A DNA stretch of 64,000 nucleotides from CAYSFW01 sp964620675 (GTDB lineage Bacteria; Pseudomonadota; Gammaproteobacteria; UWMA-0217), in NCBI GenBank assembly GCA_964620675.1, contig CAZUJU010000004.1, positions 40,130 to 104,129 on the forward strand, read 5' to 3'. Under the pieces are notes generated by a model. The model was not told where the DNA came from. It saw only the letters and a program-made list of their open reading frames with translations, and made no database searches. The position numbers and the translations under genes were made by a program. The first letter of the stretch is position 1. Each line of letters begins with the position of its first letter. Shown here one piece after another: positions 36,317 through 46,364 of the stretch.

Positions 36317-37679
36317 TTTCGCGGCCTCCATTGCCATCGGTTGCATCGATATTCACCCGCGCCTTCAAGGCCTCGACCACGCGATCCATCCGCATCGAGC
36401 GCGAACCCTTCACCAGCGCCACCACCTCGGGCGAAGCGAGCGACTTAAGCACATCGAGCAGAAGGTCGAGCTCGGCGAAGTGCGCCCCGCCCGCGCCAAA
36501 GGCGTCCACCGCCGCCTTGCTGAGCGGCCCAAAACCGAAGAATCGCTCGAGACCGCGCGCCTTCGCGTACCGCCCGACCTCGCCGTGCAGCGCTTCGGCC
36601 GCTATCCCCAACTCCCCCATATCGCCCAGCACCAGGATCCGGACCCCGGGGCGTTGCGCCAGCACATCCACCGCCGCTTTCGCCGACGCTGGATTGGCGT
36701 TGTAGCTGTCATCGATGACCCGCACGCCATTGAGTCCCCGCACCGCCCGCAAGCGACCCTTGAACGCGGTCATCCGTGCCAGTCCTTCGCGCACCGTGGC
36801 GTTCGCCACGCCGAGCGCGTAAGCCACCGCGGCGGCCGCGGTCGCATTCAACGCGTTGTGGCGACCTTCGAGCTGTAGCGCCAATTCGATTTCGGAATCG
36901 CCGAGCCGAAGCCGTAGTGGATCGAGGTCAACCAGGCACACCTCTGCGGCGGAGGTCGCGCCGAAGCGCACTACGCGGCGGTTTTCGTTGAGCGATGCCC
37001 AATACGCGGCATACGGGTCGTCCGCGTTGATCACCGCAACTCCATCCGACCCCAACCCGGCATAGATCTCGCCTTTCGCGCGCGCCACGCCATCGAGGTC
37101 GCCAAAGCCTTCAAGATGCGCGGGTCCGGCATTGTTGACCAAGGCGACATCGGGGCGCACGAGCTGCGTGAGATAGCCGATCTCGCCCGGGTGATTGGCG
37201 CCCATTTCGATCACCGCGATCTCGTGCCGGGGACGCAATCGCAACAGCGTCAACGGCACCCCGATCTCATTGTTGAGATTGCCCTGGGTGTACAGCACGT
37301 CGTGCTCCACCGCCAGAATAGACGCGATCATTTCCTTGACCGTGGTCTTGCCGTTGCTGCCGGTCAATCCAACCACACGGCCCGAAAACTGTTTGCGCCA
37401 CGCCGCCCCAAATTGCCCGAGTGCGACCCTGGTGTCGGCGACAATAATCTGCGGCGCGCGATGATTGACCGAACGCGTGACCACCAAGCCCGCATAATCT
37501 GGCGCGCCAGACTGCTCGAGCACCGCGTGGGCGTCGAAACGCGGCCCCTCCAAGGCGAAGAACAGCTCGTTACCGGCCCGTGCGCGGGTATCCGTGGAGA
37601 CCGAATCGACCCACGCATCCTCGCCGACCAGGGGTTGCCCCAGCATCGCGGCGATCTCACTCAGGCGTAACCAGCTCAT
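36306..37679 (-). CDS. murF: UDP-MurNAc-tripeptide--D-alanyl-D-alanine ligase
   Basis: MurF attaches D-Ala-D-Ala, the DdlB product, to complete the cytoplasmic pentapeptide precursor. It has the P-loop GLTGSNGKTTVKEM, ANHPGEIGYL, and DDSYNANPAS. The ATG at 37679 has GGAGG and overlaps the murE stop as ATGA. Confidence 0.97.
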   Translation of the reverse strand: MSWLRLSEIAAMLGQPLVGEDAWVDSVSTDTRARAGNELFFALEGPRFDAHAVLEQSGAPDYAGLVVTRSVNHRAPQIIVADTRVALGQFGAAWRKQFSGRVVGLTGSNGKTTVKEMIASILAVEHDVLYTQGNLNNEIGVPLTLLRLRPRHEIAVIEMGANHPGEIGYLTQLVRPDVALVNNAGPAHLEGFGDLDGVARAKGEIYAGLGSDGVAVINADDPYAAYWASLNENRRVVRFGATSAAEVCLVDLDPLRLRLGDSEIELALQLEGRHNALNATAAAAVAYALGVANATVREGLARMTAFKGRLRAVRGLNGVRVIDDSYNANPASAKAAVDVLAQRPGVRILVLGDMGELGIAAEALHGEVGRYAKARGLERFFGFGPLSKAAVDAFGAGGAHFAELDLLLDVLKSLASPEVVALVKGSRSMRMDRVVEALKARVNIDATDGNGGRENVA

Positions 37680-39187
37680 TGGGATACCTCCGCAAGCCAC
37701 TCCAACACCACCGCGCGATCGGAAAACACGCGCCGCTCTCGACCAACAATCTGGTAATCCTCGTTCCCTTTCCCCGCGATCAGGACGACATCGCCTACCG
37801 TCGCCGCGCCCAATGCGCTGCGGATCGCGCTGCGCCGGTCATGGATCACCGGCATGCGTCGCGCCGCGTGCTGCCCCTGCCGGATGGCCGCGACGATCGC
37901 CGCCGGATCCTCGCTGCGAGGATTGTCATCAGTGATGATGCCGTGATCGGCGTACTGCTCCACCGCCTGCCCCATCAACGGCCGCTTACCCGCATCGCGA
38001 TCTCCGCCGCAACCGAACACGCAGGTCAAACGGCCGGAAGTGTGGGCGCGCAGCGTCTGGAGGGTCTTCTCCAATGCATCTGGGGTATGCGCGTAGTCGA
38101 TCGCCACCAACGGCAATTCCCCTCCGCCGAGGCATTCCATCCGGCCCGGCGGCGGACGCAGATGCGACAACCGCGTTACGGCCTCGGGCAGGGTCACGCC
38201 GAGAAGCAACAAAGCGCCGAGGGAAGCCAACAAATTCGACGCATTGAATGCGCCCAGCAAAGGCGCGGCGATGTGCGCCTGGCCCCAGGGGGATTCGACC
38301 TCGAACTGCATCCCCTGGCCCGTCAAACGCAAATCGCTCGCAACCAAGGTGGGTACTCCGGCCGCGGGGCGATGCAACGAATAGGCCAAAGGTTCGACGA
38401 CCGATGGCAACGCTTCGAGCCACTGCCGACCGACCTCATCGTCCGCGTTGAGCACCGCAAACCGCGGCCGGTGGTGAAGGAAAAAGCGCCGCTTGGCCGC
38501 GGCGTATCGCGCCATATCGCCGTGGTAGTCGAGGTGGTCACGGCTGAGATTGGTGAAGATGCCAATCTCGAAGCGCACCCCGTTGACCCGACCTTGATCG
38601 AGCGCGTGCGACGACACCTCCATCGCCGCGCACGCGGCGCCTCGCGTAACAAAGTCGGCCAGAATGCGATGTACCTGAATCGCGTCGGGGGTGGTGTGCG
38701 TCCCCGGCGCGAGTTCGCCGAAAAGGCCGCTCCCAAGTGTTCCAATAAAACCACAACGTAAAGGTGGTTGATCGAGCATCTGCGCCAGAAAGTGCGCGAC
38801 CGAGGTCTTGCCATTGGTTCCGGTCACCCCCAGCACCTGAAGATGCCGCGATGGACTGCCATGAAAGCACTCGGCGATCGCGCCGACGCGCTGCCCGAGA
38901 TCGGCCACCGCGATCACCGGCACGGCCAACGCGTCCAGTAAAGGCGCCAGTTCGGGATCGGGCTCCCACAGCACGGCCGTGGCGCCCGCGGCGACTGCGG
39001 CATGGGCGAATTCGATGCCGTGCCGCTGCGTACCGCGGGTCGCAAAAAACAGGGTCCCGGGTCGCACGTCACGGCTGTCGATCGCGAGCCCATGCACTGG
39101 CCGGTCGACACTCACCGGCACCTCGACGATGCCTCGAAGCAGCTCGCTCAAACGCATCTGGGACTTGGGCCCCGCCTGCGAGTTCAT
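37676..39187 (-). CDS. murE: UDP-MurNAc-L-alanyl-D-glutamate--2,6-diaminopimelate ligase
   Basis: MurE adds the third amino acid of the stem peptide. The 503-residue ligase has the P-loop GVTGTNGKTSVAHF and the motif DNPR (in TDDNPRSEDP), which indicates meso-diaminopimelate rather than lysine, as expected for Gram-negative bacteria. The start ATG at 39187 overlaps the ftsI stop by four bases. Confidence 0.97.
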   Translation of the reverse strand: MNSQAGPKSQMRLSELLRGIVEVPVSVDRPVHGLAIDSRDVRPGTLFFATRGTQRHGIEFAHAAVAAGATAVLWEPDPELAPLLDALAVPVIAVADLGQRVGAIAECFHGSPSRHLQVLGVTGTNGKTSVAHFLAQMLDQPPLRCGFIGTLGSGLFGELAPGTHTTPDAIQVHRILADFVTRGAACAAMEVSSHALDQGRVNGVRFEIGIFTNLSRDHLDYHGDMARYAAAKRRFFLHHRPRFAVLNADDEVGRQWLEALPSVVEPLAYSLHRPAAGVPTLVASDLRLTGQGMQFEVESPWGQAHIAAPLLGAFNASNLLASLGALLLLGVTLPEAVTRLSHLRPPPGRMECLGGGELPLVAIDYAHTPDALEKTLQTLRAHTSGRLTCVFGCGGDRDAGKRPLMGQAVEQYADHGIITDDNPRSEDPAAIVAAIRQGQHAARRMPVIHDRRSAIRSALGAATVGDVVLIAGKGNEDYQIVGRERRVFSDRAVVLEWLAEVSQ

Positions 39188-40905
39188 TGGCTGTCCCCCT
39201 TTGCCACCAGCCGTAAGCTATCGATGCGCTGGCCGGGCAGGTCGTTCGGAGGTATGTTAAATTGACGTAGCGCGCCCGCCATGATGTTGGCAAACACCGG
39301 CGCGGCGACATCACCGCCGTAATATTGCCCCCCTTTAGGTTCGTTGATCATGACCACCGCGACCAAACGCGGCCGATCCGCCGGCACCATGCCAGCGAAA
39401 ACGGCCTGATATTCATCGCCGTAACCGCCGGCCGCGGCCTTTTTCGCCGTTCCGGTCTTACCCGCCACCCGATAGCCTTCGACCGAGGCCCGGTAACCGG
39501 TCCCTTCCGGGGAAACGACTTTCTGCATCATCCGCCGCACCGCCTGCGCGGTCTCCGCGCTCACCACCCGGCGTTCCTCGCGCGACGGCATTCCGGCAAT
39601 GAAGGTCACGGGACGAAATACGCCGTCGGCGGCGAGTACCGCGTAGGCCTGTGCCAGCTGCAACGAGGTCACCGAAAACCCGTAGCCGTAGGAAAGGGTT
39701 GCCTTGTCCGCCGGATACCAGCCGGAGAAGTCGCGCAGGAACCCCCCTTCCTCGTATGGAAAATGACTGGTCGTGCGTTGCCCGAACCCGAAATCGTGAA
39801 ACGCATGCCAGAGCTGCTCCGACGGCATCTTCATCGCGACCATGCTGGCGCCGACGTTGCTCGACTTGCTGATGACCGTGGTCATGTCAATCACGCCAAG
39901 ATTGTTCTTGTCCTTGATGACATGGCCCGGCACGGCGAACGAACCCGGATTGGTGTTCAGCTTGCTGTTGGCTTGAAAAATGCCGCTCTCGATGGCCGCC
40001 GCGACGGTGAACGGTTTAGCCGTCGAGCCCGGCTCGAACAGATCCTTGACCGCGCGATTGAGGTAAAGCTCCGGCTTGAGTTCCGCACGATTATTGGGGT
40101 TGTAGCCGGGTTGATTCACCATCGCGAGTATCTCGCCGCTGTGCGGATCGAGCACCACCACCGAGCCGGATACGGCGTTGAACTTCCTAACCGCGTTGCG
40201 CAGTTCGCTGTACGCGAGGTACTGCAGATACCCATCGATACTCAGCCGCAGATCGTTGCCCGGACGCGCCTGGCGAATCAGCTCCACATCGCCAATGATT
40301 AACCCCCGCCGATCCTTGATGACCCGCTTGGCGCCCGGCTGACCCGTCAGCCAATCGTTGTAGGTGCGCTCCATGCCTTCTTGCCCGACATCGTCGATAT
40401 CCGTGAATCCGACCACATGCGAGGCGATGTCCAGCATGGGGTAGTAGCGCCGATACTCACGCTGTACGTTAAGCCCGGCGATTCCGAGACGCTTGATCCG
40501 TTCCGCAAGCTCTGGGGAGATATGGCGCCTAAGGTAAACAAACTCACGCTCGCCGCGTTCGCGAATGCGCGCGTTAAGATCAACGACCTTGAGGTCAAGC
40601 AACGCCCCCAAGCGCTCAACTTGGTCGGGGGTGGCGCTGTACTCCAGCGGATTTACCCAGATGGAATCGACCGGCGCCGACACCGCCAACGGCTCCCCAT
40701 GGCGATCGGTAATCATCCCGCGCAGGGCCGGGGTATGGACCACGCGCAAATGGCGCGCATCGCCCATCTCCTGTAAGAAGTCGTGCTGCAATACCTGGAG
40801 CTCGAACGCCCGCAACGCCAGCGCGCCCACGCCGACTATGAATGCGCCGAATACGATCAGTCGGCGAACGGGATAACTTGGGATCTGGTTTGCCGGCTCA
40901 CTCAT
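39184..40905 (-). CDS. ftsI: Septal peptidoglycan transpeptidase FtsI (PBP3)
   Basis: FtsI crosslinks septal peptidoglycan and works with FtsW. The 573-residue class B penicillin-binding protein has an N-terminal membrane helix (~13-31), a pedestal domain with RGMITDRHGEPLAVS, and the penicillin-binding motifs STAKPF (SxxK, in EPGSTAKPF), SSN and KTGTAKK. The ATG at 40905 overlaps ftsL by four bases. Confidence 0.97.
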   Translation of the reverse strand: MSEPANQIPSYPVRRLIVFGAFIVGVGALALRAFELQVLQHDFLQEMGDARHLRVVHTPALRGMITDRHGEPLAVSAPVDSIWVNPLEYSATPDQVERLGALLDLKVVDLNARIRERGEREFVYLRRHISPELAERIKRLGIAGLNVQREYRRYYPMLDIASHVVGFTDIDDVGQEGMERTYNDWLTGQPGAKRVIKDRRGLIIGDVELIRQARPGNDLRLSIDGYLQYLAYSELRNAVRKFNAVSGSVVVLDPHSGEILAMVNQPGYNPNNRAELKPELYLNRAVKDLFEPGSTAKPFTVAAAIESGIFQANSKLNTNPGSFAVPGHVIKDKNNLGVIDMTTVISKSSNVGASMVAMKMPSEQLWHAFHDFGFGQRTTSHFPYEEGGFLRDFSGWYPADKATLSYGYGFSVTSLQLAQAYAVLAADGVFRPVTFIAGMPSREERRVVSAETAQAVRRMMQKVVSPEGTGYRASVEGYRVAGKTGTAKKAAAGGYGDEYQAVFAGMVPADRPRLVAVVMINEPKGGQYYGGDVAAPVFANIMAGALRQFNIPPNDLPGQRIDSLRLVAKGDSQ

Positions 40906-41171
40906 CGCAGCACCATCACGGTATCGCCCATCCGAGGAATTTTCATCGAGAGCTTGCGCGCCGCTTCGCTTTCGATCTGGTCATGTTTGGCGTGGGTGCG
41001 TTGTTCGAGCAGCAGCTGGCGCCACTCGATTTCAAGCTGGTCGCGCAGACGCTCCTGTTGGGCCATCAATTGAAATTGCTTGCGATGCTCGTGCTTGGCG
41101 GTCACGACCCCCATTGCGCTCAACAACATCAGTAGACCCAGCGCGCCAATCAATCCGATTTGCCACTTCAT
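40902..41171 (-). CDS. ftsL: Cell division protein FtsL
   Basis: A small bitopic divisome protein of 89 residues: an N-terminal membrane helix (~4-22) followed by a heptad-like coiled coil rich in Gln, Glu, Arg and Leu, and a C-terminal KIPRMGDTVMVLR. FtsL complexes with FtsB and FtsQ and helps activate FtsWI. Identification rests on position between rsmH and ftsI and on architecture, since sequence identity in this family is low. It overlaps both neighbours by four bases. Confidence 0.92.
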   Translation of the reverse strand: MKWQIGLIGALGLLMLLSAMGVVTAKHEHRKQFQLMAQQERLRDQLEIEWRQLLLEQRTHAKHDQIESEAARKLSMKIPRMGDTVMVLR

Positions 41172-42097
41172 GCAAGCTTCTCCGCCACCCGCATCACCGC
41201 GCTGCGGGCACGGGGGTTGCGCGCGAGCTCAGCAGCCGAAGGCTTGACGGCCTTGCCGATCAGTTTTAGCCGCACCGCGCCGCCCATCGCCGGCAATAAC
41301 TCGCCGGAGCCGGTGAACACCTGCTGTTCGCGGGCATGCCCGCGCATGAAATGCTTGACCAAGCGGTCTTCCAACGAGTGAAAGCTGATCACAACCAATC
41401 TACCTCCCAAAGCCAAAGCTTCCAGTGCCGCCGTCAATCCCTGTTTCAATTCACCGAGTTCATTATTGATTTCAATCCGCAGTGCCTGAAAACTGCGCGT
41501 CGCCGGATCCTTGTTCCGTTCGCGCCGCGGAACCGCGCGCGCGATCAACTCCGCCAACTGCTTCGTGGTCGCGATCGGCGCTTCGGCCCGGGCCGCGACC
41601 ACTGCGCGTGCGATTCGCCGCGCGTAACGCTCCTCACCGTATTCGAACAACACCCGCACGATGTGCTGCTCCTCCGCCTGCGTTAACCATTGCGCGGCGG
41701 TGATTCCGACCGAGGTGTCCATCCGCATGTCGAGCGGACCGTCCGCGCGAAAGCTGAATCCGCGCTGCGGATGATCCAGCTGTGGTGACGACACCCCGAG
41801 ATCCATCAGTACCCCCGAGAGCGAACCCAACACGTCCTGCGTGCGTAAAAACTCCGCCATCCTTGCAAAGCTGTCCCTACAAAAAATGAATCGTCCATCG
41901 CAACCGAATTGCGTTTGCGCCGCCTGCGCGGCGTCGACGTCCCGGTCCATCGCGTAAACCCGCCCCTGCGGGCCCAGTTGCGCGAGAATTTCCCGGGTAT
42001 GGCCGCCGCGCCCGAACGTCGCGTCGAGGTAACGGCCATCGTGACGCGGATTCAGCGCCGCGACCGCCTCCGCCGCCAGTACCGGGATATGGCTCAC
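41168..42097 (-). CDS. rsmH: 16S rRNA m4C1402 methyltransferase
   Basis: RsmH (MraW) methylates N4 of C1402 in 16S rRNA using SAM. The 309-residue protein has HIPVLAAEAVAAL, the SAM motif DATFGRGGHTREIL, MDLGVSSPQLD and FSFRADGPLDMRMD. It starts with GTG at 42097, 11 bases after mraZ, and is preceded by GGTGG. Confidence 0.97.
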   Translation of the reverse strand: MSHIPVLAAEAVAALNPRHDGRYLDATFGRGGHTREILAQLGPQGRVYAMDRDVDAAQAAQTQFGCDGRFIFCRDSFARMAEFLRTQDVLGSLSGVLMDLGVSSPQLDHPQRGFSFRADGPLDMRMDTSVGITAAQWLTQAEEQHIVRVLFEYGEERYARRIARAVVAARAEAPIATTKQLAELIARAVPRRERNKDPATRSFQALRIEINNELGELKQGLTAALEALALGGRLVVISFHSLEDRLVKHFMRGHAREQQVFTGSGELLPAMGGAVRLKLIGKAVKPSAAELARNPRARSAVMRVAEKLA

Positions 42098-42108
42098 CCC
42101 ACCACCGC

Positions 42109-42567
42109 TCAGATGGACAGCGAGGCAATCGCCTCGCTCATGACCTCATCTTGGGCCGCCTCGCGCAGGTAGTCGTCGCACTCCGCGGTCCAACGCTGCT
42201 CGTTCCATAACTCGAACCGCTTGCCCTGCCCGACCAACACCACGCGCTTGTCGAGCTGGACGAAATTTCGCAGGGGCTCCGGGATCAGGATTCGGCTTTG
42301 CGCGCTCAACTCACAATCGGTTGCGTGGCCCACCATCAAACGCTGCAACTTGCGTACGCCAGGATCCATATTCGGGCGCGACATCAATTGCTGCTCGATA
42401 CGCTGCCATTCCGGAAATGGGTAGATGAGCAGGCATCTACATCTATCGGGATCCACCGTCACGATCAGATTGCCCTCGCAAGCGGCCATGATCTCGTCGC
42501 GATACCGCGCAGGCACCGAGAGACGATTCTTATCGTCCAGCACGAGATTGGAAACACCGCGGAACAC
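42109..42567 (-). CDS. mraZ: Transcriptional regulator MraZ
   Basis: MraZ represses the division and cell-wall cluster by binding repeated TGGGN boxes in its own promoter. The 152-residue protein is two swapped SpoVT/AbrB-like halves with the DxxxR pattern: LDDKNRLSVPARYRDEI at the N-terminus and LSAQSRILIPEPLRNF in the second half. It starts with GTG at 42567. Four properly spaced boxes are present upstream, so autoregulation is very likely. Confidence 0.97.
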   Translation of the reverse strand: MFRGVSNLVLDDKNRLSVPARYRDEIMAACEGNLIVTVDPDRCRCLLIYPFPEWQRIEQQLMSRPNMDPGVRKLQRLMVGHATDCELSAQSRILIPEPLRNFVQLDKRVVLVGQGKRFELWNEQRWTAECDDYLREAAQDEVMSEAIASLSI

Positions 42568-42582
42568 CTGCTACACCATTTA

Positions 42583-42617
42583 ACCCACTTGAACCTACAA
42601 TTCGCCACTTCATCCCA
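42583..42617 (-). promoter_or_regulatory. MraZ operator: four direct repeats at 10-base intervals
   Basis: On the minus strand the sequence reads TGGGA-N5-TGGCG-N5-TAGGT-N5-TGGGT, located at 42613-42617, 42603-42607, 42593-42597 and 42583-42587. The 10-base period and TGGGN core match the known MraZ binding array, here with two exact and two one-off units. It lies just downstream of the predicted transcription start and upstream of the mraZ GTG, so bound MraZ would block initiation or clearance. Confidence 0.85.
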
Positions 42618-42626
42618 CTTTCATAC

Positions 42627-42656
42627 ACTATAGGAAGCACCACGTCACACTGTCAA
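42627..42656 (-). promoter_or_regulatory. Sigma70 promoter of the mraZ-dcw cluster
   Basis: On the minus strand a consensus -35 TTGACA (42651-42656) is separated by 18 bases from a near-consensus -10 TATAGT (42627-42632). Transcription would begin near 42620, right at the MraZ boxes. It is one of the two clearest promoters in the window. Confidence 0.85.
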
Positions 42657-42924
42657 GGGAAACCGCGTCCTCAACGGCGGATTTTTACGAGTTGCCACAA
42701 TGACTTACGAAATTTCGGGCGAGCGCTGGGCACGCGGGATGCGAACTGGTTCTCAGTTCAATGAATTCCATAGGTTAGAGAGAGTGTGTGATAATTCACA
42801 TTAAGTGATGCGAGCGTCGGTGCTTGCTCGACATTCGAGCCGACACTCGCGCGCCACGCCATCGAACAGTCTGCAACGGAGCGTGGCCGCGGAGGCGTTT
42901 CCGCCCAACACGGCAGCGCAAGAG

Positions 42925-43275
<351 letters not shown>

Positions 43276-43318
43276 CGCGGGATACTCGCATCATTGTCGA
43301 GCGATCGCCAGCGCAATT

Positions 43319-44164
43319 TCACCCCGGACGCAGCGCCAGCGCGCGCTGATACAACTCATTACGCGGCACGTCGCTCAGTCGCGCCGCGAGTTTGACCGCC
43401 TGCTTCAGCGGCAGCTCGTCCAGCAACACCCGCAACAGGGTATCGGCATCCGGGCCGGCAGCGGCTTGCGCGGCCTCACCACAGCCATTCACCACGACCA
43501 CGTATTCGCCACGTTGCCGATTGGGGTCCGCCTCGACCCAGCTGACCAGGCCCGCGAGCGTATCGCGGTGCACCTCTTCGAACAGCTTGGTCAACTCCCG
43601 CCCCAGCGCCGCCTCGCGCGCGGGGCCGAAGATCTCGCACAGATCGCGCACCGAGTCGACGATCCGATGCGGCGCCTCATAGAAGATCAAAGACCGCGCC
43701 TCCTTCCGCAAGCCCTCCAGCATCGCGCGGCGGGCGGCACCGCGCGATGGCAAAAACCCCTCGAAGGCAAATCGGTTGCAGGGAATGCCCGCAACCGACA
43801 GCGCCGCCGTGAGCGCACTGGCCCCCGGCACCGGCGACACCCGCAGACCCGCCCGGTGCGCCGCACGGATCAGCTCGAAGCCGGGATCGCTGATCAGCGG
43901 CGTCCCCGCGTCGGACACCAGCGCGATCCGGGCCCCCGCTCGGAGTCGCAGCAACACCGCATCCACCTGATGCGCTTCGTTAAAGCCATGTAAGCTCATC
44001 AGCTCTTTGCGCATGCCAAGATGGGCGAGGAGCTTAGCCGTTTGACGGGTGTCTTCGGCGACGATCAAATCCGCCGCGCGCAAGGTTTCAACGGCCCGCG
44101 CGGTGACATCACCCAAATTGCCGATCGGGGTCGCCACCACCGACAACAAGCCCGGCGCCTCCAT
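43319..44164 (-). CDS. rsmI: 16S rRNA 2'-O-ribose C1402 methyltransferase
   Basis: RsmI (YraL) 2'-O-methylates C1402, the same nucleotide modified by RsmH encoded 2 kb away. The ~281-residue tetrapyrrole-methylase-fold protein has ATPIGNLGDVTARA, VAEDTRQT, and SDAGTPLISDPG. The ATG at 44164 has GAAGGTGG just upstream; an in-frame ATG six codons earlier has no such site. It is divergent from lpoA. Confidence 0.96.
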   Translation of the reverse strand: MEAPGLLSVVATPIGNLGDVTARAVETLRAADLIVAEDTRQTAKLLAHLGMRKELMSLHGFNEAHQVDAVLLRLRAGARIALVSDAGTPLISDPGFELIRAAHRAGLRVSPVPGASALTAALSVAGIPCNRFAFEGFLPSRGAARRAMLEGLRKEARSLIFYEAPHRIVDSVRDLCEIFGPAREAALGRELTKLFEEVHRDTLAGLVSWVEADPNRQRGEYVVVVNGCGEAAQAAAGPDADTLLRVLLDELPLKQAVKLAARLSDVPRNELYQRALALRPG

Positions 44165-44561
44165 TCCACCTTCCCCCGTCACCCGACCAGACCCACCGGC
44201 TCACCCGGCGTGGCGTGAACCGCAACCAAACCCAAGCACCGCGACAGTGGGGTGCGCTCGCCCAATTGCGGCGTACGCACCGCGGCCCGGACACCACTAT
44301 CCCTCAGCGTCCACCGTTCGGAGCGCGTGCTGGCGCAGACGAACAGCTCGCTCGGCAACGCACCGAAAAGTCGAACTACGGTACTGCACGCCTCGCTCCG
44401 ACTGGCACCGCGGCCGCCTCCGACGGATTGCCACACGGGTCGCACCCAGCCGAATGAACGCTGACCGGATCGACGTTGAGTGAAAATTTCTCGGTTCAAG
44501 ACAGTCAGTTCCCGCTCCTTTACAATGAACCCGTGTTCAACCTTGGTGCGATCGTAGCCTG
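44165..44561. other. Divergent promoter region rsmI/lpoA
   Basis: About 400 bases without a supported gene. On the plus strand a possible -10 TACAAT (44521-44526) precedes the lpoA start, with only a weak AAGACA -35-like hexamer 17 bases upstream. Frames here are short and low-complexity. Confidence 0.4.
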
Positions 44562-46364
44562 ATGAAGCGTATTCAACACGCCCTGTGGTGTACAGCAGTG
44601 CTTTTCCTGCTCGCGGCCTGCCAAAGCGCCCCCGGCACCCGCGCGGGTTCCGATCTCGAACGCCAGGCAATCGCATTTGAAAAGCAACGCGACTTCGCCC
44701 GCGCGGCCGATACCTACGCGCGCGCCGCGCGTGAGGGGCGTCCGGCCAACGCCAGTGTCCTCCATGCCAAGGCGGCGGAGATGGCATGGCTCAGCGGTAA
44801 TGCGGGCGACGCCGAGCGCAGCATCCGTGAAGTCAACGAAGGCCAGCTCGATCCCACCACCCGGGCCCGCACCCGCATGCTCTCGGCGCGCATTGCCCGA
44901 ACCCGCCAAGACTACGCCGAGGTCATCCGCTTGCTCGACTTTCCGCGCAACCAGTTGCCCGCGGCGCTCGACAAGGAAATCGTGGCACTGCTGACCGAGG
45001 CCCAGCACAAACGTGGCAATTTGCGCGCTCAGGCCGAACTCCTGATTCAGCGCTACGGCGGCGCCCGCACGACCAACGACGGCGACGAGGTTTGGCAACA
45101 GCTTTTGGTCTTGTCGACGCAGGATCTCTCGACCTGGCTCGGGGAACAACCCAACCCACTCACCCGTGGCTGGGTAGAACTCGCTTACCTCACCAAAACC
45201 ACGGCCGCCTCGCCGCAATCCCGTGCTGCGGCCTTGGATCGCTGGCAGGCCGACTTTGCGCACCATCCCGCCGCCGCCGGCGATCGAATCCGTGCGTTAC
45301 GCGAGGCCAATGTCGCGCCGATCAGCGGCAAGATTGGCAAGATCGGCGTCCTCGTGCCTCTAAGCGGCGCACTGCAAGGCGTCGGACAAGTCATCCGCGA
45401 AGGGATTGAAGCGGCGATCGATCGTCATCCGGCGCTCAGCGCGTCCACCTTACGCTTCTACGACAGCGCCGGCGGGCGCGACATCCAGAGCACCTATCAA
45501 CAAGCCGTAAACGACGGTGCGGAGTGGATCATCGGCCCGCTCGACAAAGCACAAGTCGACGCCCTCGCCGGGCAGCAACTGTCGACTCCAGTCCTCGCCC
45601 TCAACTTCGGTCGTGAAACCGGGGCCACCAATCACAACCTGTATCAATTCGCACTGTTACCGGAAGACGAGGCCGAGCAAGCCGCCGAACTCATCATTGT
45701 GAGCGGCCGCCGACGCGCCCACATACTGACCCCGGAAAGCGAGTGGGGGGAACGCATCGCGAGCGCTTTTGCGCAGTCGTTCCGGCAGCTGGGTGGCACC
45801 CTGGTCACTGCCAATACCTACAGTGACAGCGTCAGCGACTTTTCGGCGTTCCTGCGCGACCTCGGTTCCGACCCGGACAATATCAATGACGAACTCGCGG
45901 TATTCATGGCCGCGACACCGCGTCAGGCTCGGCAATTGAAATCGCAACTCAAGCACTACAACCTGGGGCAAACGCCGGTATTCGCGACCTCCCATCTCTA
46001 CTCCGGCCTGCCGCAACCGGCCGAGGACAGCTACCTCGACGGCACCATTTTCACCGAGATTCCATGGCTGATCGGCCAGGCGCAAGCCGCGGATCCCAAC
46101 CTACGCCTGCCCAAACCGCACGACTTGAGCACGAACGCCCGCCAGCAACCGCGCCTGTTCGCCTTTGGTTTCGACAGTGTCCTGTTGGCCCTGCAACTGC
46201 AGCAACGACCGCAACCCGGCGACACGATCCTGCACTACGGCCTGTCTGGCGCGATTCTCCTTAAAGATCGGCAGCGTCTCCACCGACAGGTGAGCTACGC
46301 GCAGTTCCGCGGCGGCACGCCGGTCGCCTATCACGGCGTGCCAGCGCAACCGCCATCCCCATGA
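44562..46364 (+). CDS. lpoA: Penicillin-binding protein activator LpoA
   Basis: LpoA (LppC/YraM) is an outer membrane lipoprotein that activates PBP1A. The 600-residue protein begins with a lipoprotein signal and lipobox LLAAC (Cys20). It then has a helical TPR-like N-domain (~30-240) and a periplasmic-binding-protein-like C-domain that begins near GKIGVLVPLSGALQGVGQ. Slightly shorter than E. coli LpoA (678). The rsmI/lpoA/yraN arrangement is the same as in E. coli and Pseudomonas. It overlaps yraN by four bases. Confidence 0.95.
   Translation: MKRIQHALWCTAVLFLLAACQSAPGTRAGSDLERQAIAFEKQRDFARAADTYARAAREGRPANASVLHAKAAEMAWLSGNAGDAERSIREVNEGQLDPTTRARTRMLSARIARTRQDYAEVIRLLDFPRNQLPAALDKEIVALLTEAQHKRGNLRAQAELLIQRYGGARTTNDGDEVWQQLLVLSTQDLSTWLGEQPNPLTRGWVELAYLTKTTAASPQSRAAALDRWQADFAHHPAAAGDRIRALREANVAPISGKIGKIGVLVPLSGALQGVGQVIREGIEAAIDRHPALSASTLRFYDSAGGRDIQSTYQQAVNDGAEWIIGPLDKAQVDALAGQQLSTPVLALNFGRETGATNHNLYQFALLPEDEAEQAAELIIVSGRRRAHILTPESEWGERIASAFAQSFRQLGGTLVTANTYSDSVSDFSAFLRDLGSDPDNINDELAVFMAATPRQARQLKSQLKHYNLGQTPVFATSHLYSGLPQPAEDSYLDGTIFTEIPWLIGQAQAADPNLRLPKPHDLSTNARQQPRLFAFGFDSVLLALQLQQRPQPGDTILHYGLSGAILLKDRQRLHRQVSYAQFRGGTPVAYHGVPAQPPSP

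Noticed and set aside
25868..42567. Absence of murB from the division cluster
   Set aside because: E. coli and many gammaproteobacteria keep murB elsewhere, so this is normal.
43276..43318. Promoter for rnpB immediately upstream
   Set aside because: Only weak matches to -35 and -10 hexamers; it may also be co-transcribed from rsmI.
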